From Dehalococcoidia bacterium (lineage in GTDB: Bacteria > Chloroflexota > Dehalococcoidia > UBA2979), in contig SHYP01000004.1 of assembly GCA_009692725.1 (NCBI GenBank), forward strand, positions 1-64,000: a stretch of DNA of 64,000 nt. Direction: 5' to 3'. Position 1 is the stretch's first letter; every line of letters begins with the position of its first letter. The notes under the pieces were generated by a model. The model did not search any database. It was not told where the DNA came from and was given only the letters and a program-made list of their open reading frames with translations. Both the position numbers and the translations under genes were made by a program. Below are positions 15,417 to 24,233 of the stretch, in pieces.

Positions 15417-17663
15417 ATGGTCGGCATCTACCGCTACACCGAATGGGACGGCACGCAGGAGATCCCTGCGCTCGACGCGAGCGACGTGCTCGACGCCCTG
15501 TCCGACGACCTGATGAACTTCGGCGACCTCCAGCACGCGCTGCGCAACCTCATGCAGCGCGGCATGCGCGGCCAGCAAGGCGACCGCACGCAGGGGCTGC
15601 GCGACCTGCTGCACCAGCTCCGCCAGGAGCGCCGCGAACGCCTCGACCAGTTCGACCTCGGCAGCGTCATGGACGACGTCCGCCGCCAGCTCGAAGAGCT
15701 GCTCGAGATGGAGCGCGACACGCTCGCCGAGCGCCTCGGCCAGCAGCCGCAGGGCGCCCCCGCCGACCAGGCCGACGGCGCGGGCGAAGACGGCGATGCC
15801 GATGCCGCGGACGGCGACGACGCCGACGGCGCGCCCGCCGGCCAGCAAGGCCAGCGCGGGCAACAGGGCCAGCGCGGCCAGCAGGGCGCTGGCGGTCAGC
15901 GTGGCGCGCGCGGACAGCAGCAGCCCGGTGCCCAGCAAGGCTCACCCGACTCCGGCGGCGATCAGGGCGACACCGGCGACGGCGCGTCCAGCGCGCCCGA
16001 CGAAGCGCAGTTCGCCGAGATGCTCAAGCGCATCGCCGAGCGCAAGCGCGAGTTCCTCGACCAGCTCCCCGGCGACGCCCCCGGCCAGGTCAAGCAGCTC
16101 CAGAACTACGAGTTCCTCAACCCGGACGCGCAGCACCGCTTCCAGGAGCTCATGCAACAGCTCCGCCAGGCGATGACCGAGTCGTTCTTCAGCGACGTCA
16201 CGAAGATGGTCGAGCAGATGTCGCAGGGCGACCTGCAGCGCATGAAAGAGATGGTCCAGGCGCTCAACGACATGCTCGTGCAAAAGATGCGCGGCCAGGA
16301 GCCGGACTTCGACTCGTTCATGCAGCAGTACGGCGACATGTTCGGCGACAACCCGCCGCAGTCCCTCGATGAGCTCGTTGCGCAGATGCAGGCGCAGATG
16401 CAGGCGATGCAGTCGCTGATGGAGTCGCTGCCCTCCGACCAGCGCCAGCAGCTCCAATCGCTGCTCGCCGACAAGCTCGGCGACCCGGAGCTCGAAGGCG
16501 AGCTGTCACAGCTCGGCCTCAACCTCGAGTACCTCAACCCGAGTCCCGAACGCGCCCCCGCCTACCCCTTCCGCGGCGACGAAGAGCTCGACCTCCAGGC
16601 CGCCATGCGGCTCATGGACGAGATGCACGACATCGACGGCCTCGAGCACCAGCTCGAACGCGCGCAGTACGACGGCGACCTCGACTCCGTCGACGTCGAC
16701 AAGCTGCGCGAGCTGCTCGGCGACGAGTCCGCGAACACGCTCGACCAGCTCAAGCAGCTGCTCGAAGTGCTGGAGGAGGGCGGCTACATCCGCCGCAAGG
16801 GCGACAGCTGGGAGCTCACGCCCACCGGCATGCGCAAGATCGGCCAGAAGGCGCTCGGCGAGATCTACCAGCAGCTCAAGAAGCAGGGCATCGGCAACCA
16901 CCCGATCCCGGAGTCCGGCCGCCAGGGCGAACGCCAGGACGACACGAAAGAGTACGAGTTCGGCGACCCGTTCCACCTGCACATGGGCCGCACGATCATG
17001 AACGCCATCGAGCGCGACGGCCCACACTCGCCCGTGCGCCTGCTCCCCGACGACTTCGAGATCTACCGCTCCGAGCTCGTCACCCAGACCACCACCGTGG
17101 TGATGGTGGACCTCTCGTGGTCGATGGCCCTGCGCGGCTCGTTCCAGGCCGCCAAGAAGGTCGCGCTCGCGCTGCACAACCTGATCAGCGCCCAGTACGC
17201 GCGCGACACGCTGTACGTGATCGGCTTCTCCGCCTACGCGCGCGAACTCAAGGTCCAGGAACTTCCCTACGTGCGCTGGGACGAATCCGTGCTCGGCACG
17301 AACATGCACCACGCGCTCATGCTCGCCCGCAAACTGCTGGCGAAGCACCGCGGCGGCACCCGCCAGATCATCATGATCTCCGACGGCGAACCCACCGCCC
17401 ACCTCGAACGCGGCCGCTCGCAGTTCTCGTACCCCCCGAGCGCCGCCACGATCCGCGAGACGCTGAAGGAGGTGAAGCGATGCACCCAGGAGGGCATCAC
17501 GATCAACACCTTCATGCTGGACCGCAACCACTACCTGAAGGAATTCGTGAACCAGCTCGCGAAGATCAACGGCGGCCGCGTGTTCTACACCACCCCGGAC
17601 AAGCTCGGCGAGTACATCCTCGTCGATTACGTGCAGCACAAGCGCAAGCGGGTGGCGCACTGA
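15417..17663 (+). CDS. VWA-domain partner of the AAA+ ATPase
   Basis: A 748-residue, very Gln/Glu/Asp-rich protein. Residues 130-200 are low complexity with collagen-like G-Q-Q-G-Q-R-G-Q-Q-G runs. The middle (200-500) is helical with coiled-coil-like heptads (Q-M-Q-A-Q-M-Q-A-M-Q). A short winged-helix-like segment (G-G-Y-I-R-R-K-G-D-S-W-E-L-T) lies near 455-470. The C-terminal VWA domain starts at about 550; its metal site D-L-S-W-S-M begins at Asp565, with a later G-T-N-M-H-H Thr and M-I-S-D-G-E Asp, so a complete MIDAS is present. Such proteins bind clients for their AAA+ partner encoded just upstream. An 8-bp hairpin overlaps its stop codon. Confidence 0.85.
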   Translation: MVGIYRYTEWDGTQEIPALDASDVLDALSDDLMNFGDLQHALRNLMQRGMRGQQGDRTQGLRDLLHQLRQERRERLDQFDLGSVMDDVRRQLEELLEMERDTLAERLGQQPQGAPADQADGAGEDGDADAADGDDADGAPAGQQGQRGQQGQRGQQGAGGQRGARGQQQPGAQQGSPDSGGDQGDTGDGASSAPDEAQFAEMLKRIAERKREFLDQLPGDAPGQVKQLQNYEFLNPDAQHRFQELMQQLRQAMTESFFSDVTKMVEQMSQGDLQRMKEMVQALNDMLVQKMRGQEPDFDSFMQQYGDMFGDNPPQSLDELVAQMQAQMQAMQSLMESLPSDQRQQLQSLLADKLGDPELEGELSQLGLNLEYLNPSPERAPAYPFRGDEELDLQAAMRLMDEMHDIDGLEHQLERAQYDGDLDSVDVDKLRELLGDESANTLDQLKQLLEVLEEGGYIRRKGDSWELTPTGMRKIGQKALGEIYQQLKKQGIGNHPIPESGRQGERQDDTKEYEFGDPFHLHMGRTIMNAIERDGPHSPVRLLPDDFEIYRSELVTQTTTVVMVDLSWSMALRGSFQAAKKVALALHNLISAQYARDTLYVIGFSAYARELKVQELPYVRWDESVLGTNMHHALMLARKLLAKHRGGTRQIIMISDGEPTAHLERGRSQFSYPPSAATIRETLKEVKRCTQEGITINTFMLDRNHYLKEFVNQLAKINGGRVFYTTPDKLGEYILVDYVQHKRKRVAH

Positions 17664-17671
17664 CGCCACCC
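17650..17671 (+). terminator. Hairpin spanning the VWA stop codon
   Basis: Arms 17650-17657 and 17664-17671 pair over 8 bp with loop CACTGA, which includes the stop codon TGA. No T-run follows. It could be a weak terminator or processing hairpin that lowers expression of the downstream channel-like gene starting 16 bases later. Confidence 0.35.
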
Positions 17672-17686
17672 GCCCGCCGCTGACCC

Positions 17687-18724
17687 GTGACGCTCGCGCG
17701 CCGGCTGCTGCTGGCAGCCGCCGCGCTGCTGCTGCTGCTCGGCGTCGGCGCCGCTTGGTACACGCTCGTCGAGGGCTATCGGGCGCTCGACGGGGCCTAC
17801 GCCGCGGTGATATTCCTGACGACAGTCGGCGAGCTCGCCGACATGCAGCTGGACGACAGCGGCAAGGCCTTTACCGCGGTCTACGTGCTGCTCGGCGTCG
17901 GCGTGATGTTCTACACCGCCGTCACCGCCGTCGAAGGCCTGATCGCCGGCGACATCGCCGCGGCCCTCGCGGGGCGGCGCAGCGGCTGGAGAGTGCACAA
18001 GATGCGTGACCACGCGATCGTCTGCGGCTTCGGGCGCGTCGGCCGCGCGATCGCCGAGGACCTGCAGCACCACCGCATCGCTGTCGTCGTCATCGACCGC
18101 GACCCCGATGCCCGCGCCGCCGCCGCCACGCAGGGCTTCTCCGCCGTGCTCGGCGACGCGACCGAGGAGGACGTGCTGCGCGAAGCAGGCGTCGAGCGCG
18201 CGCGCGTGCTGTTCGCGGCATCCGACTCGGACATCGGCAACACCTTCGTCACGCTCACCGCGCGCGCCCTCAACGCTCGCCTCGCGATCGTCAGCCGCGC
18301 CGGCAGCGATTCCGCCGAGCAGCGGCTACGCGCCGCCGGGGCGAATCGCGTGGTCTCGCCCTACCGCATCGCCGGCCGCCGCATGGCCATCGCCGCCGTC
18401 CAGCCGCTCGTGTTCGACTTCGTGGAAGCGCCCGGCGGCCCCGACCCCACTCGCGAGCGCCTGCTCACCGAACTGCTCGTCGCGAACGAAGCGGCGCCGC
18501 TCGCCGGCCGGACGCTCGCCGACGCGTTCGGCTCGCTGCGCGAGACACGCGTGCTCGCCGTCGAACGCGAGCGCGGCGAGCAGCTCGCCGCGCCCCCCGC
18601 CACCACCGAGCTGCGGCCCGGCGACCGCCTCGTGCTCTACGGCTCACGCGACGAGATCGAGGCGCTGTCCGCCCCGGCCGCCCCCCCCGTGCGCGGCGCG
18701 TCGAGCGCGCCCGTCGCGCCGTGA
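17687..18724 (+). CDS. Potassium-channel-like protein with RCK (TrkA-N/TrkA-C) domains
   Basis: A 345-residue protein. Two N-terminal hydrophobic helices (7-26 and about 60-80) flank a pore-like segment L-T-T-V-G-E-L-A-D; the canonical filter T-V-G-Y-G-D is altered to T-V-G-E-L. Residues 108-230 are an NAD-binding RCK domain (A-I-V-C-G-F-G-R-V-G-R-A-I-A), then a TrkA-C domain. It most resembles single-subunit bacterial Kch/MthK-type channels, but the changed filter makes K+ selectivity uncertain. GTG 17687 follows the VWA gene by 23 bases; the stop overlaps the next start (GTGA). Confidence 0.8.
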   Translation: MTLARRLLLAAAALLLLLGVGAAWYTLVEGYRALDGAYAAVIFLTTVGELADMQLDDSGKAFTAVYVLLGVGVMFYTAVTAVEGLIAGDIAAALAGRRSGWRVHKMRDHAIVCGFGRVGRAIAEDLQHHRIAVVVIDRDPDARAAAATQGFSAVLGDATEEDVLREAGVERARVLFAASDSDIGNTFVTLTARALNARLAIVSRAGSDSAEQRLRAAGANRVVSPYRIAGRRMAIAAVQPLVFDFVEAPGGPDPTRERLLTELLVANEAAPLAGRTLADAFGSLRETRVLAVERERGEQLAAPPATTELRPGDRLVLYGSRDEIEALSAPAAPPVRGASSAPVAP

Positions 18725-19647
18725 CGCACACGCTCGTGATCCTGCGCAACCCACGCGCCCGCCACGCGCCCACCGAAGACGCGCTGCTGCTCGCCGCCCA
18801 ACCGCTGCGCAACGGCGGCTGGGCCGTCACGGTCGAAACGCCCCGCGACAACATGCACACCGTCGCGCGCGCTCGTGCCGCCGCGGAGCGCGGCGTCGAA
18901 GCGGTCGCTGCATGCGGCGGCGACGGCACCGTGCACGCCGTCGCCAACGGACTCGCCGGCAGCGCCACGGCGCTCGCGGTGCTCCCCACCGGCACCACCA
19001 ACATCTGGGCGCGCGAGGCCGGCATCCCGCGCGCCCTCCCCGCCGCGCTCGCGCTGCTGCCACACGCGCGCCGCCTGCGCGTCGACCTCGGCCGCGCGCA
19101 CCTCGACGGCACCGAGCGGCGCTTCCTGCTCATGTGCGGCGTCGGCCTGGACGCCGACGTCGTGCAGCGCGTCGAGGGATCGCGCGGCAAGCGCCTGCTC
19201 GGCCGCGGCTGGTACGCCGCCGCCGGCGCAGTCGCGCTGGCGCGCACCCACGCCGGCCAGGCCACCGTCGAGCTCGACGGCGCGAGCCGCGTGGTGCCGC
19301 TACTGCAACTCGTCGTCGGCAACACCCGCCTCTACGGCGGCGTCGCACACCTGACCGGCGACGCCCGCATCAACGACGGCCTGCTCGACGTCTGCATCCT
19401 CGCCGGGCAGGCGCGCATCGACGCCCCGCGGCTCGCGCTCCAGGCGTTGCGCGGCGCGCTGCACCGCCGCCACGTGCGCGGCGCCGAGTACCTGCGCGCC
19501 GCGCGCGTCACGATCGACGCGTCCCCCGCCCGTAGCGTGCAGCTCGACGGCGAGTACGCCGGCACCACCCCCGTACGCATCGAGATCGACCGCGCGGCGC
19601 TCGACGTGCTCGTCGCGCCGGGCGCGCGCGCCCTCTTCAGCGACTAG
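18721..19647 (+). CDS. Diacylglycerol/sphingosine-kinase-family lipid kinase
   Basis: A 308-residue enzyme of the DAGK catalytic fold (YegS/DgkB group). The nucleotide-binding G-G-D-G-T is seen in A-A-C-G-G-D-G-T-V-H-A-V, followed by L-P-T-G-T-T-N-I-W-A-R and later N-D-G-L-L-D-V. These proteins phosphorylate diacylglycerol or related lipids at the membrane surface. The usual D-F-A after T-x-N is here I-W-A. Start GTG 18721 overlaps the stop of the RCK gene by four bases, so the two are coupled. Confidence 0.88.
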   Translation: MTHTLVILRNPRARHAPTEDALLLAAQPLRNGGWAVTVETPRDNMHTVARARAAAERGVEAVAACGGDGTVHAVANGLAGSATALAVLPTGTTNIWAREAGIPRALPAALALLPHARRLRVDLGRAHLDGTERRFLLMCGVGLDADVVQRVEGSRGKRLLGRGWYAAAGAVALARTHAGQATVELDGASRVVPLLQLVVGNTRLYGGVAHLTGDARINDGLLDVCILAGQARIDAPRLALQALRGALHRRHVRGAEYLRAARVTIDASPARSVQLDGEYAGTTPVRIEIDRAALDVLVAPGARALFSD

Positions 19648-19663
19648 TCGCTCGCCTGTCCCC

Positions 19664-19711
19664 CGCTGCAGCCGATCGGCTGCGCCAGGCCCTAGCCGAT
19701 CGGCTGCAGCG
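19664..19711. terminator. Bidirectional terminator, 18-bp stem, overlapping the recF 3' end
   Basis: Arms 19664-19681 and 19694-19711 pair perfectly around a 12-base spacer. The right arm lies inside recF and encodes its last residues (A-L-Q-P-I-G), so the stop codon sits in the loop. Each arm contains the self-complementary AGCCGATCGGCT, so alternative folds exist. It separates the two convergent operons. Confidence 0.8.
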
Positions 19712-20870
19712 CCCCATCCGCGATCGCGTACCAGCGCGCGCCCGGCAGCTCCGCGCGCCCCGGGCGGTCCGCGTCCGGCGTCGTGATGATCACCTGGTCG
19801 ACGCCGAACGCGGCCGCGAGCACCCGCGCGCGCCGCCCCGCGTCGAGCTCCGACAGCACGTCGTCCAGCAGCAGCACGGGCGCGTCGGCAGTGCGCGCGA
19901 ACGAGTACGCCACCTCGGCGAGTCGCAGCGCGAGCGCCGCCGTGCGCTGCTGTCCCCGCGACGCCGTCGCCGCCGCCGCGTGTCCGCCGATGTCGATCGC
20001 CACGTCGTCGCGGTGCGGACCGACGCGCGTCACGCCCGCCTGCACGTCGCGCGCTCGCTCGCCTCGCACGACCTCGCCCAGCTCGGCCGCGATCGCATCC
20101 GCGGGCGCGCCTGCGAGCACGCGCGCCCCGAGGTCGGCCGGCACGCCCGGACGGTAGCAGCACGCCAGCGCACCGTCGGCGGGCGCAAGCATCGCGTACT
20201 GCACCGCTGCCTCCGCCGCCAGCGCCGCCACGGTGCCGGCGCGCGCGTGCAGCAGCGCTGCCCCCGTGCGCGCCAGCTCGTCATCCCAGAAGTCCAGCTC
20301 GTGCGCGGCCGCGCGCCGCTCCTGCAGGCGCCGCAGCAGGCTGTTGCGCTGCTGCAGCACGCGCGTGTAGCGCTGCAACGCGCGCACGTATGCCGCATCG
20401 AGCTGCGCGATCGTCACGTCGAGGTAGCGCCGCCGCTCCGCAGGCGCGCCGCCGATGATCGCCAGGTCGTCCGCCGAGAACGGCACGACGCGCAGCCGAC
20501 CGATCAGATCCGACGCGCGCCGCGCCACGCCGTTCACGCGGAAGCGCCGCCCTGCGGCCACCGCGTCGCCGTCCAGCGCCGTGCGCGCCGTGATCACCAC
20601 CTCCACGGTCACCTGCTCGCCGCCCCGCGTGAGCACCCGCCCCGCCGCGCGCGCTACCGGCGCGACGTCGCCGAGCGCGCTCCAGCTCACGATCTCCGCG
20701 TCGCTGCGCGCGCGCGCGCTGCGCGCCGTCGCGAGCAACGTGATCGCCTCCACGAGGTTGCTCTTGCCGCTGCCGTTCGGCCCGACCACCACGTGCACCC
20801 CAGCCTCGAGCCGCCACTCGAGGCGCGTGAACGTGCGCACATGCGTCAGCGACAGCTCCGCGAGATGCAC
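19692..20870 (-). CDS. recF: DNA replication and repair protein RecF
   Basis: A 392-residue SMC-like ATPase. Walker A G-P-N-G-S-G-K-S is at 30-37, right after the typical L-T-H-V-R-T-F start. The R-R-Y-L-D segment, R-G-Q-Q-R-T-A-A-L-A-L-R-L signature and Walker B V-L-L-L-D-D-V-L-S-E-L-D follow in order. RecF loads RecA at gaps with RecO and RecR. GTG 20870 begins five bases after the kinase stop codon. Its position is odd: recF normally sits with dnaA/dnaN, but here it is the last gene of a two-component operon. Confidence 0.93.
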   Translation of the reverse strand: MHLAELSLTHVRTFTRLEWRLEAGVHVVVGPNGSGKSNLVEAITLLATARSARARSDAEIVSWSALGDVAPVARAAGRVLTRGGEQVTVEVVITARTALDGDAVAAGRRFRVNGVARRASDLIGRLRVVPFSADDLAIIGGAPAERRRYLDVTIAQLDAAYVRALQRYTRVLQQRNSLLRRLQERRAAAHELDFWDDELARTGAALLHARAGTVAALAAEAAVQYAMLAPADGALACCYRPGVPADLGARVLAGAPADAIAAELGEVVRGERARDVQAGVTRVGPHRDDVAIDIGGHAAAATASRGQQRTAALALRLAEVAYSFARTADAPVLLLDDVLSELDAGRRARVLAAAFGVDQVIITTPDADRPGRAELPGARWYAIADGALQPIG

Positions 20871-20875
20871 CGCGA

Positions 20876-22411
20876 TCAGGACGCCGCGGGCGCCTCGCCG
20901 ACGGGCGTCGTGGCCGCCGGCGCACGCCCGGGCGCCGCCGCCAGCTGCGGTGCGGACGCGAGCTCGACGCAGAAGCACGAGCCGCCGCCCTGGCCGCCCT
21001 CCACCCAGATGCGCCCGCCTTGCAGCTCCACCAGCCGCCGCGCGACCGCCAGACCAAGCCCAGAGCCCGGCACCTCCGCAGCGCCCGGTCGCCGCACGCG
21101 GTAGAACGGCTCGAAGATGCGCACACGATCGTCCGCGTCGATGCCGGGGCCCGCGTCCCGCACCTCCAGCCGCGCGCGACCGGCGCGCAGCACCGCGCAC
21201 GCGCTCACCGTGCTGCCGCGCGGGCTGAAGCGGTTCGCGTTCGACAGCAGATTCAGCAACACCTGCTCCAGCGCGCGCGCGTCGCCCAGCGCCGGCACCG
21301 GCCCCTCCGGCGCCTCGACGAGCAACTGCTGCCCGCGCGCCAGGAACGCCGGCCGCAAGAGCTCCTCCGCCGCGCGCAACGGCTCGCACAGGTCGACTCG
21401 CCCGACGCTCACGCTGAGCGCGGATCCCTCGAGCCGGCCGAGCCCCAGCAAATCGTCGACGAGCGAGTTGAGCCGGTCCACCCCCCGCGTCAGCGAGCCG
21501 AGCAATTGCTCGTGCTGCCCGTCCAGCAGCGTGTGATCCGCCGCCAGCAGCTCGGCAAACGCCTGGATCGCCGTCAGCGGCGACCGCAACTCATGCGTGA
21601 TCGCGTACATGAACTCGCTGCGGCGCGCGTTCAAGTCCTCCATCGCCCGCGCGCGTTCCTCCGCCGCCTGGTACAGCCGCGCGTGATCGAGCGCGCCCGC
21701 GATCAACCCGGCCGCCGCGTCGAGCTGCCGCGCATCGCGCAGCGAGCGGCGGCTGTCGGACACCAACAGCAGCAGCCCCAGCGACTCGTCGCCGCGCTGG
21801 ATCGGCACGCGCGCCACCCATGGCCGCCGCCCGATCGTATCGGCCAGCGGCTCGAGCCACGGATCGGACAGCGCCGGCTCGCGCGCCAGCACCGGGCGAA
21901 TCGGAATCGCCGCGTCCGCTGATCGCGCCGGCGGCCGCCAGTCCGCCGCGTACCCCACCGCTGCGATCGGCTCCAGCATCGTCTCGTGATCGCCTTGCGC
22001 CACCGCGATCAGCCCTGCCTGCGCCACCCCCGCGCCGACGAGCCGCGCGACGGCTGCCTCCCCCACGCCGCTGATCGACAGCGGCTCCGCGTACGCCTCG
22101 ACGAGCGAATCGACGAGCGCGCGGTGCGTGCGCTCGCGCGTCAGCCGCCGCAGGAAGCCAACCGCCACCGTGCCCATCAGCACCGCGTCCGCGAGTCGCG
22201 CCGCGTCGATCGGCAGCGTCGCGACGTGGCCGTCCAGCAGATCGACCACGATGTTGCTCGCGTAGCTGACGGCGATCATCCCCAGCGCGAGCACGTACAC
22301 GCGCAGCGCCGCGCGGCGGATCGCCTGCGCGCGAGCGGCCAGAGCGCCGATCGGTGCGACCACGGAGAAGATGGCGGTACCTCCGGCGAACGCCGCGGCG
22401 TCCGCGCTCAC
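20876..22411 (-). CDS. Membrane sensor histidine kinase with GAF domain
   Basis: A 511-residue kinase. Residues 5-95 contain two or three hydrophobic helices without a large extracytoplasmic domain. Residues 105-260 form a GAF-like sensor. The dimerisation/phosphorylation box F-M-Y-A-I-T-H-E-L-R-S-P-L-T-A holds the phospho-accepting His; N-L-L-S-N-A-N-R-F-S (N box), D-A-G-P-G-I (G1) and G-S-G-L-G-L-A (G2) complete the ATPase. GTG 22411 overlaps the upstream stop by one base. The cognate regulator is the first gene of the operon (23383-24096). The signal is unknown. Confidence 0.9.
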   Translation of the reverse strand: MSADAAAFAGGTAIFSVVAPIGALAARAQAIRRAALRVYVLALGMIAVSYASNIVVDLLDGHVATLPIDAARLADAVLMGTVAVGFLRRLTRERTHRALVDSLVEAYAEPLSISGVGEAAVARLVGAGVAQAGLIAVAQGDHETMLEPIAAVGYAADWRPPARSADAAIPIRPVLAREPALSDPWLEPLADTIGRRPWVARVPIQRGDESLGLLLLVSDSRRSLRDARQLDAAAGLIAGALDHARLYQAAEERARAMEDLNARRSEFMYAITHELRSPLTAIQAFAELLAADHTLLDGQHEQLLGSLTRGVDRLNSLVDDLLGLGRLEGSALSVSVGRVDLCEPLRAAEELLRPAFLARGQQLLVEAPEGPVPALGDARALEQVLLNLLSNANRFSPRGSTVSACAVLRAGRARLEVRDAGPGIDADDRVRIFEPFYRVRRPGAAEVPGSGLGLAVARRLVELQGGRIWVEGGQGGGSCFCVELASAPQLAAAPGRAPAATTPVGEAPAAS

Positions 22412-23352
22412 TAGTCGAGCGTCATCGTGATGCTGCGGTCCGTGAGCGACGCCGCAGCCAACCGCGCCTCGCGCCCCAGCTGCCCGCTGAGCGACGTCGC
22501 CAGCTGCTCCGTGTCGAGGTTGCCCGCGAGCTGCAGCCGCAGCCGCGCCTCGCCCTGCGCGTACGCCTCGACGCCTGCCTCGCGCACGCCCGGCACCTGC
22601 GCGAGCGCGTCCTGCACACGCATCAGCCCCTGGAACCCCGCCACAGGCGCGATGCGCAGGATCACCGTCCCCTCGCTCGCTGCGAACACGACGGACGGCC
22701 CTGGCCGCGCCCCACCCGCCGACGCCTGCCCGTTCGGCGGCGGCGACGGCTCTGCACGAGCTGCCACCGGTGCCAGCAGCACCGGGGGCGTCGCGTCCTG
22801 GCTCATGGCCGCCGCCACCGGCGGCGACGTCGGCACGGCCGGGTTTGGCTCGGCGCCTGCAGTGACGCCCGACGTGAGTGGCACGGCTGGCGGCGCTGGC
22901 ACCGGCGGTACCGCCGCGCTCGGCGGTGGCGGCGGCGCCGGCGGAGGCGGAGCGTGCGCGGCCGGTGCGGTCGCGGTGTCGACGCCGGCAACCGGGCCTC
23001 CGTGCGGCGCAGCCTCGACGGCCCGCGAGGCCGCCGCACGAGCAGCGTGCGGCTCGTGCGCGCGCGCCCGCGCGTCCGCCAGCAGCAGCTCCACATCGTC
23101 GCCGCCCTCCGGCATCGGCGGCGGGGCGAATCGCGGCTCGCGCGCAGGTCGTGGCTCCGGCACCGAGGACTCCTCCCGCACGGCGCGCTCGTCGGCCGCG
23201 CGCATCGCCTGCCGGCCGCCAGGCGCACGCCCGCGCTCACCGTCGGTCGACGCGTCCCCTGCGAGCGACAGCAGCAACTGCGCCATCGCGCGGAGTATGC
23301 CCGTGACGGCGCGCTCCGTGTGCGGTAGGCGCCAGTCGCCCTGGTCGTTCAC
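22411..23352 (-). CDS. Pro/Ala-rich protein with C-terminal ferredoxin-like domain
   Basis: A 313-residue protein I cannot name. Residues 1-60 are polar, about 100-200 are a Pro/Ala linker, and the last 85 residues form a beta-alpha-beta-beta-alpha-beta unit: V-I-L-R-I-A-P-V, G-F-Q-G-L-M-R-V-Q-D-A-L-A-Q-V-P-G-V, then V-E-A-Y-A-Q-G-E-A-R-L. The C-terminal domain of the protein at 60397-61764 matches it (about 38 of 84 positions identical in my hand alignment). The pattern is HMA-like but lacks CxxC. It is the only non-catalytic member of the regulator-kinase-recF operon and may couple the kinase to a partner. Confidence 0.7.
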   Translation of the reverse strand: MNDQGDWRLPHTERAVTGILRAMAQLLLSLAGDASTDGERGRAPGGRQAMRAADERAVREESSVPEPRPAREPRFAPPPMPEGGDDVELLLADARARAHEPHAARAAASRAVEAAPHGGPVAGVDTATAPAAHAPPPPAPPPPPSAAVPPVPAPPAVPLTSGVTAGAEPNPAVPTSPPVAAAMSQDATPPVLLAPVAARAEPSPPPNGQASAGGARPGPSVVFAASEGTVILRIAPVAGFQGLMRVQDALAQVPGVREAGVEAYAQGEARLRLQLAGNLDTEQLATSLSGQLGREARLAAASLTDRSITMTLD

Positions 23353-23382
23353 GCGCCCGTGGCTCCCCTGGCTCGCCGCACG

Positions 23383-24096
23383 TCACGCGCCCCGCGACGA
23401 TGCACGGCCGGGATGCACGAACTTGTACCCCACCCCGCGCTCGTTCACGATCATCGGCCGGCCCCCGGGATCGTCCCCGAGCTTGCGCCGCAGGTGCTGG
23501 ATGTGCACCTTCAGGTAGTCCACCTCGTCCACGTACTCGCGGCCCCACACCTTCGCCAGCAGCGTGCGAAACGTCAGCACGCGGTTCTCGTTGCGGCTCA
23601 GGTGGTACAGGATCCCGCACTCGATCGGCGTCAGCTTCACCGCCTCGCCGCCCACGGTCACCTCGCGGCTCTCGTAGTTGATGCGCAGCGCGCCCGCCTC
23701 GAACGGCGCGCCCTCCGCCGCCGGCGCCTGCGACTCGCTGCGCCGCAACACCGCGCGCACCCGCGCGAGCAGCTCGATGTGCGAAAACGGCTTCGTGATG
23801 TAGTCGTCCGCCCCCAGCTCCAGCCCGCGCACCTTGTCCACCTCGTCGTGGCGCGCCGTCAGCATGATGATCGGCACGTCCGAGAAGCGGCGGATGCGCT
23901 CGCACACTCCGAAGCCGTCGCCGTCCGGCAGCCCGATGTCGAGAATGATCAGCGCTGGCGCGTCGCGGCGTGCGATCTCCGCGCCCTCCGCGCCCGTCGG
24001 CGCGTACAACACTTCCGCGTCCGGCCAGCGCAGCGCGAACGTGAGCCCGACGACTTCGACGATGTCCGGCTCGTCATCAACAATGAGGACATGCAT
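23383..24096 (-). CDS. OmpR/KdpE-family response regulator
   Basis: A 237-residue regulator. Receiver domain residues 1-120: D-D-E acidic pocket at 7-9, phospho-acceptor Asp in L-I-I-L-D-I-G-L-P-D-G-D-G, T in M-L-T-A-R, and Lys in Y-I-T-K-P-F. Residues 140-228 are a winged-helix DNA-binding domain (T-P-I-E-C-G-I-L-Y-H-L, V-D-Y-L-K-V-H-I-Q-H-L-R-R-K-L, R-G-V-G-Y-K-F). ATG 24096 lies five bases after a perfect TATAAT, so the message is probably leaderless. It heads the operon with the Pro-rich protein, kinase and recF. Confidence 0.93.
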   Translation of the reverse strand: MHVLIVDDEPDIVEVVGLTFALRWPDAEVLYAPTGAEGAEIARRDAPALIILDIGLPDGDGFGVCERIRRFSDVPIIMLTARHDEVDKVRGLELGADDYITKPFSHIELLARVRAVLRRSESQAPAAEGAPFEAGALRINYESREVTVGGEAVKLTPIECGILYHLSRNENRVLTFRTLLAKVWGREYVDEVDYLKVHIQHLRRKLGDDPGGRPMIVNERGVGYKFVHPGRASSRGA

Positions 24097-24101
24097 AACT
24101 G

Positions 24102-24132
24102 ATTATACCCGTTAGCAGTGTCGCACCGTCAA
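24102..24132 (-). promoter_or_regulatory. Sigma-A-type promoter of the two-component/recF operon, leaderless
   Basis: Minus-strand -35 TTGACG (24132-24127) and perfect -10 TATAAT (24107-24102), with a 19-base spacer. Only five bases separate the -10 from ATG 24096, so transcription would start at or next to the A of the start codon. Confidence 0.7.
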
Positions 24133-24233
24133 GGCGCGCACCCGTCCCCTCGCTCCCGCGCGCGTGGGCGCGACGCCAGCGCGCCATGCGCGCATGATCG
24201 CCACTGCCCACAACACCCGCGAGGAGGCAGCAC

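Noticed and set aside
15840..15930. Tandem CAGCAAGG/GGCCAGCGCGG units in the VWA gene as a CRISPR or satellite array
   Set aside because: They are short codon-level repeats encoding G-Q-Q-G-Q-R, with no conserved repeat-spacer structure.
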